A DNA stretch of 64,000 bases, from positions 167,768 to 231,767 of the forward strand of contig NW_026971550.1 of NCBI RefSeq assembly GCF_963678635.1, read 5' to 3'. A program made the position numbers and the translations under genes. Positions 22,829 through 32,468 of the stretch are shown piece by piece (within the stretch, counting starts at the first letter, position 1; every line of letters starts with the position of its first letter). This DNA comes from Symsagittifera roscoffensis. Its lineage: Eukaryota > Xenacoelomorpha > Acoela > Convolutidae. Below the pieces are notes generated by a model. The model searched no databases and was not told the origin of the DNA. It saw only the letters and a program-made list of their open reading frames with translations.

Positions 22829-23890
22829 TGTGCCAGTCGGTCATATCTGGAAGTTTGACCTTGAGGAGCACGAAAATACGTGGTTTTGGAATGAAGTTTT
22901 ATTTTTCAAAAATTCCAATGGAGCTTGTCATGCTCAGTTTTCTCGCGACAACTGAAAACATCAAATAAAAGATCAGAACAACCGAATTACAATTGCGGGA
23001 AATTTGTCCAATAAATACAGTGGGAAATTGCTATTCGCAATTTCCATTGTAGAAAACTAGAGTAGAGCTGTCCTATCTGTTATAGGAGACCAAACAAATA
23101 CGAGAGCAGAGCAAGAATCAACTGGACCAGTGTGAACCTTCAACGGAAAGGCAGACAAGTGAAGTCACCCAATGGTCCAGATCCAAAACTACTTTCTTGA
23201 ATTAAAACTTATTTCCCCTGATTGGAACTCATCGTTAGAAAACTTCTTGAGTTATATTCGATTATATTTATCCTAGAGTCATTAAATAGTTTAATTACTC
23301 TGTTTCTCAAGTGTGCTGCTATGTAAGTACCAAATTTAGTTTTCTCGAGTGCATTTTATAATAAGTATGTTGAGGTGAGGCGAGTTTTAGGTTGATCCAT
23401 CTGAAATTATTATTTAGGTTGATCCAAATTATTATACTTAATGCTAGAGTTACTGATTAATTTAGTTATCCCAATTCTCGAGTGTGCCGATATGTGAGTA
23501 CTCAATTTAGTTTTCTAGAGTGTGTTTTATGATTGTTATGTTGAGGTAAGGAGAGTTTTAGCTTGATCCATCTGAAATGGATCAAAGTTTTACTGTCTAA
23601 TAAAAAGTAACTGTACGGATTGTTCCGACCCTGTTTTTAACGGCGTTCGTGTATTTTGGGTATTTTGAGACCTGAGTATGAGGACGTTCTTATTTTCTAG
23701 AGTGGGGGTATTTTGCTAGTGGCTACTAAGCTGTAACGGGTTTTTAGTCTCATGTCGCAAGTGAACCGAGTTGGCTCCGACCGTTCGAGGTAGAAAAACA
23801 CAAGAGATAGTGTCCCTGACTCTTGAGCCAATGGTTATAGAGCCTATTTTTCTTTAACCTCATATGTGACCGAAGTAGGCGACTGTTACA
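22829..23890 (+). repeat. 3' LTR of copy A
   Basis: It is 1,062 bp, starting TGTGCCAGTCG and ending CGACTGTTACA, an imperfect terminal inverted repeat with TG/CA ends. It contains a hairpin TTGATCCAT/ATGGATCAA near 23563 followed by AATAAA at 23599-23604. A 171 bp tandem duplication of the segment around 23304-23400 (second copy at 23475-23571) makes it longer than the B LTR. Confidence 0.86.
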
Positions 23891-25094
23891 CGTCATCTTC
23901 TGTTGTATGGTTATGGTGATCCACTTCATTTTCAACTACCGTTACTTTTCTCAATTTGGTTGGCTGGATCCGGTTGACTGGACGAGTTGAGAGCTCGTCC
24001 AGATAGTCTCTGATTAGTTCCTGTACATTTTTTTTAGTTCGGCCGGATACTGAGTATCCTGTTCTGGTTTTTTTTTTTTTTTTTTTTTTTCGATCTACAA
24101 AATTTATTTTAAACATACTCAAGCAGTTGGTATGGGCTACATAAGCTGCACTGTGTCACGGCTTGTTTAAAATTTTGAAGATTTGATTCTGATGCTGACG
24201 GCGTAACACGAATTATTATACTGCAAACTATTTTCCAAATCGGTTAGGAGATACGGGTTGGGGTGTTGATGGTTTGTGAAGATGGGGGGTTGGGTTTAAT
24301 GTGGTTGGAAGGGGATGGGGTCTACTCGTGGATGGGAATAACGTGGGTGGGGTGGGGTAGGTGGGGTGGCAGCACTTTTGACCTCGAAAACCGATTATTT
24401 TCGGTTATTATCTATATAACCTCGGGTAAGTAATTCGATATTCAATTGGGTACATTGCCTACAAAATGAGCACCATCAAGTTTTGAATTTTCATTAAAAA
24501 CCGCTTGACCTGTAGGGGTGAGGCAGATGAGGGGTGGATGCTTGTAGATGTTGGGATGAATGTGGGGTCGGAGGTAAAGTTAGGGGTGTTCAACTTGGGC
24601 ATTTAAGTTAAAAAGTCCTGGGATTAAAGTGTTAGTGATATGGATATGTAAAAACTAATCAAATGCGAGTAGGTTTAGAAGTCGAATAGTCTGTGAATAA
24701 TGAGCGAAAAAGCTGCAAGAGAAATTGTGCCCGCACCGAAGTTTCTCCGATTATTATCAATTATCTGGCGATTTTGTGGTCGAACCAAAAATTATTCTTT
24801 TAATAATCAATTATCTGGTGATTTTGTGGTCGCAGAGTAAAATAATCGATTATATGGAGAAAACAATCCATTTAAAAGCTTTATTTTTATGACGATTATG
24901 TTGGAATTATAATAGATTATAATAGATTATATATTTTTTTTTTTTGCAAATTGTAAATTGAATTTGTTTAGTTAAGAGTTTCATAATCAATATGTACAAC
25001 AAATAACATCATATTTGTTCAATTGACATTACTTTTACCGGATACCGGGTATTCTGGTTTGTTGCTGAAGTCTTACATTTCCTTATAGTTTATA
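23891..25094. other. Gene-free interval with poly(T) tract and GT-rich stretch
   Basis: A 9 bp perfect hairpin (CTGGACGAG/CTCGTCCAG) lies at 23978-24002. A run of 23 T (24068-24090) has TTTATT 13 nt to its right, so on the minus strand it looks like a poly(A) tail with an AATAAA signal. 24247-24372 is strongly G/T-rich. A second T run near 24930-24945 may be the 3' end of LINE-2. Imperfect copies of CCGGATACYGRGTATYCTG occur near 24044 and 25038. A 78-codon open frame at 24122-23886 is not recognisable. Confidence 0.55.
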
Positions 25095-28000
25095 TCAGAA
25101 GGCGCAATTTGTATTTCTCATCTTCCATACTTCCCATGACACAAATGTTTGCAAGTTGATTTTCCATGACGTCGATGATTTTGAATATGCACCACGAACA
25201 ACCGAAACAACATACTTAAGTCTTGCAATGTTGGTTGATACAAAAACGTCACGCCAATTATTAATCTGTAATATGTTTCTTGAAGGTTGTAGCGAGGGAC
25301 AACTGAAAATTAGGTGTTCGAATGTTTCGCATTCTAAATTACAATAGAAACATTCCGGGGCATTCTCGAGAAATAAAAACCACCGCTTTTCTCGATCTTT
25401 AAAAACAGCGTATGCAAATTTATAAAGAAAGTTTTTTTCCCATACATCAAGCATTGAATTTTTCCAAACTTTGCCTGTAAATTTAATCAATTCTTCTTCT
25501 GAACAGAGGTAACGGTTCGCTGCAAAACCCAAGCGGGAAATCGCAGCTCGATGAAAACTACAGTTTTGTAAGCGGAAATAATAAACATCTCGCGATTTTG
25601 TCTGTATTGTTATAATTAAACGGCTATTGGTACTGTTTGAAAATATTGCAAAATCACTTGAACTTACTTCAATAGAGATGTTCATATTTCTCAACAAATT
25701 TTTGATTTCTTTCGGTAAAATTGAATCTGTTGGTAATAAACTATTTTGATCTGACATATCAGAAGCAAAGAAATCGATAATTTTCATACTAAAAAGTTTA
25801 AGTTGTAGGCATGGTAAACCTATCCCACCATCTAAGATGGAGTGATATAAAACTTCTTTTCTTATGTCGAGTCTGCTTGTTTTTTTTCAATTCTGTATTT
25901 AATAATTCTTGGCATTTACTAACAGTATCCAACTTAACTGTTGTATGACGAGCCAAATGAAAAAACTTAGGGAGAACATAAACTGACAGTGTTAATGATT
26001 TGGCCCTCAAAGATTTACTTAGTGAAATTAACCCGCGATGTTTTTGAATTTGAGAACTCAACAATAGTTCAATATTTTCAATTTTTTGGGAAGTGTAAAA
26101 CAAGACACCAAGTATTTTTGTTTCCTTGACTGTTTTATAGGGTGATAAATCAGGTATGGAAAGCACTTCGCTTTTACTTATGTTAATCATCATTTGAGTT
26201 TGTTTGCAAAATGTATCGATTAAGCGAAACAACCTGTCAATACATCGGATTTTGATAAGGCAAGTTATGTCGTCTGCATATGAAACTAGTTTGGGGCACA
26301 ATATCCCGAAACCTTCAATTGCTTCTGTAGATTCAATTGCTTGAAGAAGGGGTTCGATAAAAACTATGAATAAAAATGCGGAAAGAGGGCAACCTTGTCT
26401 CACACCGCGATGAATTTTGAAGCTGGCTGATAAAAAACCATTTATCTCAATTACTGCTTTTGAGTCTAAATACAAAGTTTCAATAGCTCTAACTGAAAAC
26501 TCAACAAGGTTTAACCCTTTCAAAATTTTGATGAGAAGTGATCTGTCAACTCTGTCAAATGCTTTAGAAAAGTCTAATTTTACAGCACATGAACCTCGGG
26601 TAGCCAATCGTTCTGGAGTAATCGCTTTTTTCAACTTTCGTATTCCTGTGTGCATTTGTCTTCCAGGCAAATACGCGTGCTGATGGTTTTTTACAAGTTT
26701 GCAAAGGTCATTTTTAATTCGATTACAGACTACATGGGCAAAGATTTTCGCGTCAGTATTCATAAGGCTGATGGGGCGAAAATCTTGTACTGCTATGGAA
26801 TTTTCAGATTTCGGGAGCAGTTTGATTATTGCTAAATAAAAACTGTTTGGAAGTTTTCCACCATGAACAAAATGATTAAAAACTTTAGCTAAAATTGAAC
26901 AAAACTCATCCGTGAAAGTCTTGTATAGCTTAGAAGTAAGGCCGTCTGGTCCAGGCGAGCTTTTCAAATTCAATTTATTTATAGCCAAGTGAATTTCATC
27001 TTCTGTAAAGTAATTATAGCCATCATTCTCATTTTTTTTGAGTTTATTTTTTGATAAAAAAGTCTTTAGTAGTTGATCGGAGTCTTTTGTAGAACTATTT
27101 GAAAAAATATTTGAAAAAAACTTTCGAAATTGATTAAGAATATCCTCATCCGTATGATAAACGTTCTGATCCACTTGAATTCGCTTGATTGAGTTAATTG
27201 TGTTCTTTGATGTCCATTGACTACAAAATTTGGGAACACCCTCGAATGTATAGCTGAGAGTTTTCTGAATTTTTCGATAATCTGAAAAATCTTTTTCCTT
27301 GGAAACTTTTTGAAGTTGTTCCAGCACCAAATGATATTTTTCAATCAAATTAGGATTCGGACCTTTTCAGCTGTGAATGGAATCTCTGAGAACATTTTCG
27401 TGATACTTCAATAAATTAAGTTCTTTGTGATCTACACGCTTTTTGTTCTCTTGGATAAACCTCAGAAGGTCACGAAAATTGTGCTTAAAGTTTTCGTAAC
27501 TACTTGGTGATTCATTTTCGTAAAAGTTTTTTAGGTCTTCACGAATTAAGCTGGCGTTGTTGTTTAAAATTTCTTCATTTAATTTCCAGTAACTAGGGCC
27601 GCGCTGATACAAGTTAGATGGCTTAACAAAAACGTGTAAGAGCAAATGATCAGATATTGATATCTGAATGCTTTGCATAGAATCATACTCTGTTTCGAAT
27701 TTTATGAAAACATAATCTATGCGTGCAAAAGTTTGATGTTGTTTGTCATAATGTGTATAATCACAAAAATCATTCTTGAGTGCAAAATCAACAAAACCAA
27801 AACAGTCAAGAATTTGTTCTTTGAGGTGGGTAAATCGTTTGATACGTGCATCATTTAACTTAAGTATTGAAGAACTGTTAATGTTATCATAACTCAGCGC
27901 ATTAAAGTCACCCATCATGATAATTTTCGATTTGTTAGGTAAAAATCTGATGCTTAATTTCAGGGAATTCAAAGTTGCTCGGAATGAAATTGGGTTCGCA

Positions 28001-28335
28001 TAAACGTTGATAACAAACCAATCAAGTTTGACAAACTTTAACAATTGAAAACCTGTACTTGAAGCAATTCTTTTTGCAGGACTCAAGTTTGATGACCATA
28101 ACGTTAAGAAACCACCAGAATTATTTGAGCCCGGTATGAAATCGAATAAAACATTATATTTATCCAGTAAACTCAAATGTATATTTGTAAGTTTCGATAT
28201 TTTTGCTTCCTGAATGCACAAAATGAAACTGGGCGATTTTTTTAAAACTTGGCATTTTTTGATAAGTGAGTGTAATTTAGCTGGATTTCCTATGCTAAAA
28301 ATATTAACGGAAAAAATATCTGGTTTTTCGCACAT
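25095..28335 (-). pseudogene. LINE-2 ORF2: APE endonuclease and reverse transcriptase
   Basis: 28335-27370 encodes the endonuclease (GDFNA and a final ISDHLLL motif). 27348-25798 encodes the RT with SSPGPDGL, KLDFSKAFDRVD, RQGCPLS and the catalytic YADD. Both are in the same frame, separated by one TGA (27369-27367). A frameshift near 25800-25880, next to a homopolymer T run, moves the C-terminus into another frame (25787-25095), which has a CFYCNLECETFEHLIFSC motif typical of L1-type ORF2 C-termini. The enzyme would nick DNA and prime reverse transcription at the target. This copy is disabled by the stop, the frameshift and the insertion of B. Confidence 0.86.
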
Positions 28336-28346
28336 AGAAATTTTTG

Positions 28347-28542
28347 CTAAAACTTCCCTCCAACCAAGTCTTCTCCGTTATTTTTAGATTTCATTTTTGG
28401 CCCTTTCTTTCGTGTTAAAACTGACCAAGAGGTTGGTGAAGTTTCACGCTCTCTTTTTGTAAGCATTCTTCCGTCAGAGGAACATTTTCGTTTGTTATTT
28501 TTGATATTTAAATTGTCTTTTTTTCTTTTGCAGAGTAAGAAT
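28347..28542 (-). pseudogene. LINE-2 ORF1, C-terminal end separated by copy B
   Basis: About 65 lysine- and serine-rich codons lie upstream of ORF2. The open frame begins artificially inside the LTR of B. It is the continuation of the ORF1 that is cut at 53242. It ends with a stop 9 nt before the ORF2 start region. Confidence 0.7.
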
Positions 28543-28712
28543 CGTGACATTCGACCAGAATGTGGAAAATGCAATCTCTGCAGAATTCGGAATTTTAGCA
28601 GTAAGCCTTCCGGATTGGTGGTTTTTAAGAACTAAGGGCGTTATTGGAACGTTTAGCCAAACGGTGAAGGCTGGAATATTCTAGTATTTTAAAATTTCAA
28701 AAATTCGAATGA

Positions 28713-28720
28713 TGACGTCA
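28713..28720 (+). promoter_or_regulatory. CRE-like palindrome TGACGTCA in the U3 of the B LTR
   Basis: The full 8 bp cAMP-response-element consensus is present here and in the 3' LTR at 52477-52484. CREB/ATF proteins bind this site in animals. Its position upstream of the poly(A) signal fits a promoter element, but no TATA box is obvious. Confidence 0.5.
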
Positions 28721-28875
28721 CATTTCTGAGAAATGCTGAAACGGCCATTTTTAACAAAGACGAGTAAAGAAACAGAACAACAACGTTAGTTGCGCTGACG
28801 AGAACAACTTGATCGAAATTGAAGAAGTCGAAATTGAAGAAAAACAGCAGCAGAGTGCAGAGAACGTTCCGAGTT

Positions 28876-28903
28876 GCAACTATTGTGCTGCTACAATAGT
28901 TGC
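28876..28903 (+). other. Perfect hairpin in the B LTR
   Basis: GCAACTATTGT and ACAATAGTTGC form an 11 bp perfect stem around a 6 nt loop. A smaller hairpin (CCGTT/AACGG) follows directly. Both are unchanged in the 3' LTR. Confidence 0.6.
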
Positions 28904-29195
28904 AAGGCCGTTGCGAACAACGGTGAAGGGTAAGAAATCAGCCCTCCGTGCTATCATGAATTCGAACTTAAGGAGCTTGATTCACTGGATTCAAGAATCC
29001 GGAAGGGTCTCGGGACGGAAAACTTTTAATGATTCATATGAACTTTTAGCATCCTGTCATGTCCTGACTTGAATTTAATTGATATTTGGATTAGTTTTGA
29101 CAAGGATGAGGTGCTAAAAGTTGGGGGGGAAAGGGTTGATCCATCTTCGATGGAGATGATGATTTTTATCTACTGAACAAAAACAATAGTAATAT

Positions 29196-29201
29196 AATAA
29201 A
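29196..29201 (+). terminator. Poly(A) signal AATAAA in the B LTR
   Basis: It lies about 60 nt after the conserved GGTTGATCCATC hairpin block. Copy A has the same order of hairpin and AATAAA (10753-10758, 23599-23604). This fits the R-region poly(A) signal of an LTR. Confidence 0.55.
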
Positions 29202-29478
29202 TAGTAGCCCTGTTTTTAGGAGTGACCTCGTGGTCTGGGGATACTGAGATCCAGCCATGAGCTCACTATTTTTGCATGTAATTCAGTTAATTTGAGCGTT
29301 CTGGTCGAAGCCGGAGAACAGTAACGTTTTTGTCGACCCGATGTAAGAAAGACCACCGAAAAGTACTGGCTTGGTAGAGACGGTGAAAAACATGCAAAGC
29401 TCTGTTTAGACGCTAGCCAGTCGTCTTAAGACTTAGTTTTGTTATCCGTCGATATGTATCTTCCGGGCGAATGTTACA

Positions 29479-29510
29479 TGTATGTTTTTATGGCGCTCCT
29501 GGGTGGGCTT
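29479..29510 (+). promoter_or_regulatory. Candidate primer-binding region after the 5' LTR
   Basis: TGTTTTTATGGCGCTC(C/T)TG(G/A)GTG is conserved at the same place in A (11045 onward) and nearly so in C (9918 backward). The part starting TGGCGCTC resembles a tRNA primer-binding site, which begins TGG. It is 11-12 nt inside the LTR border, further than usual. I cannot match it to a specific tRNA. Confidence 0.45.
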
Positions 29511-32468
29511 CTTTCATAACATCATGACCGGCGGAACCGTTAACGAGCACTCCGCGCCGAGCGGATGCTCACATTAACGCCCTTAATAGGCCTAAACTGC
29601 CGGGGCGGAAGGGTAGTTCGGAACGCGGAAGCCTTCCGGATTACCGTGAATAGTTTTTTAACCTAGTTAAGACCGAAAATTCACGAACCAGGAAGGGTGG
29701 GGGGAATCATGAACCCCTCATCCCCTGAGTGGTTTGTGACCAAAAACACTTAAAGATATAAGCAAAACCAAACAAAAAGTAGTATAGTACCCAAGAAAAA
29801 CAAAAAACATAAAAAATAACCGAAAAAACCAAAAACAGTAAAAAAAAAAGTAAAAAATCAGTAGAAATCATCCCCCCAGACAAGATGTGATTCAACCCCC
29901 CCGTTTGTTGTTGATAGATATATTGTTGTTACAGGCATTTATATCAGTCAGGATTGTTACGATCAATTTTGTGGCCCGTTTGTGAGGCTTGTACTGTAGG
30001 GTTATTTGAGCATTTAAGCACGTTAATGATAAATTGCGCTCAATCCTGAAGGGTCAGCTGATTTGCGCTCAATTCGGAAGGGTCTTAGGTGAAGACCGAT
30101 CCGGCAAGCAGTTCAAGGAGCAACAAGAAGGGGCTCAACGACAACAACAATCGACTGTTGGGTATCGTTAACAAGTTTTGTATCCCTTTTGGTACAAAAA
30201 GTAAGATAGTAATCTGTGGGGGGCTCGACAGTGCTGCACTGTAGTGACCCTTCACCGAACTGCGAATATCCGAGTTAAGCACCTTAATTCGGATAATAAA
30301 TAAACCCGGAGAGGTATAGTATTACTAATATTATTATTGATATAGCCTATATTAATAGTCTTATATCGTTTTTCAGTGAAAAACAACGAAAACAGACCGG
30401 TTTTTAGGGTCAAAATAGCGATATTTTGATCCCCCCACAAGTCGCGATTTTTGAGATATCGATATTTTTTGAAACGGAAAAAAGCGCTAAGTTAGTGTGT
30501 TACATCGTAACTGCACTACTGTAATAAGTAGAACCGGTTAACTTTAGTTCGGAAGTGGTTGGAACTAGTTTGGTACAAAAAATCAAATTTTTCCATTTTT
30601 TGATAGAAAGAAACACTATAAAATCAGAAAATTTTTTGAAATCTTTGAGTTAGGACAGTAAAAATAGTTGATCGGACAACGTCGACTGGTGAATCTACGA
30701 GTTTTAAAACCCGCTACCCGAAAGCCTTCCGGGTCGCAGAGAAATCGAACATAACGTGTTCGATTTGGTGGATTCATCAATCCGGAGGGGTCCAGGTAGC
30801 ATTGTTTTTCGCAAAAATTTTTTCTACAAAAGCGTTTTAGATCGGGTCTTTTGCATTGAACTAGAAGAGTATAGGCCTTCTGAGCTCAGATCAATAATTT
30901 TTAGGTCGAAAGGACCAGATTTGCGGAAAAAGTTAGGCGGAACCTATAAGAGAGAAAATTTTTGAGTTTGGAAGAAAGACGTTTTAGTTAATAACTTTGG
31001 AACTACTGAGCATATTGAGTTGATCTTGGTACCAATAGATCAGAAATTAGCTGAGCTTACTGATAGGGTCAGAATTTTTTTTTGGAAAAGTAAGCGAGAA
31101 AATTTTTGAGATTGTTTTTAGCAAAATTACACAAATCCGGAGGGGTACACCCTTCACGTTTTATAAACTTTTCTGAAAAACCCTTATACCCCTACCAAAA
31201 GTTGATAGCGATTGAACTAAGTAACTTAAGACAGTTCTAGACAAAAAGGGAGGGCTGAAGGCACAAGACAACCATAATAGGGTCGAAATTAGGCAAGTGA
31301 TAAGACCCTTCACCGTTAGTGTGAATTGTCAAATAAGTGCCTTAACTTCAATCCGGAGGGGTCTAGGAAAGGACCCTATACCCTTCCCAGTTAATTCAAA
31401 CAGCATAAAAGCAACGCAGAACGTATCCGGAGTGGTATAAGCTGAAATTAAGAAAACTACGAAAAGCTACTTTGACAGAGTTAAGGGCTCCCAATCCGGA
31501 GGGGTCGAAATTTTTCAAAGTCAGAGGGGTCCGAATCCGGAGGGGTCTTATAGTTGCTAATTCGGAGGGGTCCAAATCCGGAGGGGTCTACTATTAACTA
31601 ACTCGGAGGGGTCCCAATCCGGAGGGGTCCATATTCTGACAGTCCGGAAGGGTCCTATTTGTGCCAATCCGGAGGGGTATTATTTTATTAAGGACTTAGG
31701 TAAACGAAAGAAAGACTAAAAAGCGAGAGGTATTAGGTTATTAATACACAGGCTAGGTATCAGTGACTGCACTGGTAACTTGCCTTTCAAAAAGAACCAG
31801 ACTAATACAAAACAGGTCCGAACTCGGATATTCGCGACACTAAGTCTAAATTAAAAAGAGCGTGACTCATTGGTGTGGATTGAAACATAATACGTTTTTG
31901 GGAAAAGTGACTGCCCTGAGGATTTTAGTAGGTCTAGCTCGGGCAGTCCGAAGGCAGATAGGTAACACAATACTCGGTGGGTGCAATAGACGCCCACTTG
32001 AGAAAATAACTGCCTTCAAAGTTTTGTCTGTTTGGTGCAGCACCAAGCAGGGAAAGCTTTTTCTTTAAAAGACAGGTTCGACTATTGTACTGCGACCGAC
32101 TAAGAGTACAAGACACATACGTTTTTTTATATATACATTCATATTGTGTCAATATATATATTTTTTTTTTTGTTTTTTTTTTTATTTTAAATCAACCTAA
32201 ACTGTGCTTGATTGGGTAGTGAGTACACTATCTTTTAAAATTGACTGATAACATCATATTGTGCTAGTTTCCAGATCTTTGGACCGATAATCGGTCAGTG
32301 TGAATAAATTTTATACAAACTGTACTCTGACAACATACAGGGATTCGTGGTCACTATTTAGTAGAATCTGGTGAAATTTATTGTGTTGTGTCATTTTTAT
32401 TGTTAATAAAACTATAAGGTCTCTAGCAATTGAGTCAAGAGTGGGCATAGGAAAGTGACAAATAAAGA
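29511..32468 (+). other. Long leader of copy B
   Basis: About 3 kb of noncoding sequence with only short open frames. It carries many copies of AATCCGGAGGGGTC, densest at 31490-31680. T-rich and AT-repeat tracts lie near 32120-32200. No gene is supported; a 70-codon frame at 30756 starts with a plausible ATG but has no homologue I recognise. Confidence 0.65.
30781..31680 (+). repeat. Interspersed AATCCGGAGGGGTC motif array in the B leader
   Basis: At least ten copies of (A)TCCGGAGGGGT or one-base variants occur, for example near 30781, 31136, 31352, 31495, 31536, 31562, 31577, 31604, 31618, 31643 and 31668. Related AATCCGGAAGGGTC occurs in both LTRs (near 28997 and 52761) and at 30040-30085. 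Spacing is irregular, so this is not a simple tandem repeat. The core matches that of the minisatellite in the leader of C. Confidence 0.8.

Larger units (their letters stand above)
10638..23890 (+). mobile_element. Copy A: internally deleted giant gypsy-type element
   Basis: Order: truncated 5' LTR (10638-11044), leader (11045-about 12397), the last codons of pol, an SGNH ORF, a broken giant ORF, a 3' noncoding segment, the polypurine tract GTCCGGGGAGTA (22817-22828) and a 3' LTR (22829-23890). Compared with B, everything from the leader minisatellite through gag, protease, RT and integrase is deleted, with the join near 12398. The accessory ORFs align with B along their length but are clearly diverged, so A belongs to a different subfamily from B. 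Confidence 0.86.
24930..28542 (-). mobile_element. LINE-2 (Tx1/L1-like), 3' part
   Basis: The minus strand carries the end of ORF1, then ORF2 (APE endonuclease, RT, C-terminal Cys/His motif), then a 3' untranslated region that probably ends at the A-run near 24930-24945. The 5' part (ORF1) is at 53242-54292. The two parts were separated when copy B inserted at 28542/53242. I place it in the Tx1/L1 group from the ORF1 zinc knuckle, the RT sequence and the C-terminal CCHC motif; this is an inference. Confidence 0.82.
28543..29478 (+). repeat. 5' LTR of copy B
   Basis: It begins CGTGACATTCG (the 3' LTR has TGTGACATTCG) and ends CGAATGTTACA, giving an 11 bp imperfect terminal inverted repeat. 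Features inside are TGACGTCA at 28713-28720, a perfect 11 bp-stem hairpin at 28876-28903, GGTTGATCCATC near 29134, and AATAAA at 29196-29201. An open frame at 28809-29072 lacks an ATG and is probably not a gene. Confidence 0.92.

Noticed and set aside
24247-24372. G-rich stretch as a possible quadruplex or telomere-like repeat
   Set aside because: It is GT-rich but irregular, without four regular G runs in a repeated unit.
28809-29072. An 87-codon open frame in each B LTR
   Set aside because: It starts at TTG with no ATG, lies in the LTR and is probably open by chance; the 3' LTR copy is disrupted by the indel.
30756-30965. 70-codon open frame in the B leader
   Set aside because: Short, not conserved in the leaders of A or C, and without a recognisable motif.
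31490-31680. CRISPR-like alternation of a short motif and spacers
   Set aside because: Motif too short, spacing irregular, eukaryotic context, and inside a retrotransposon leader.
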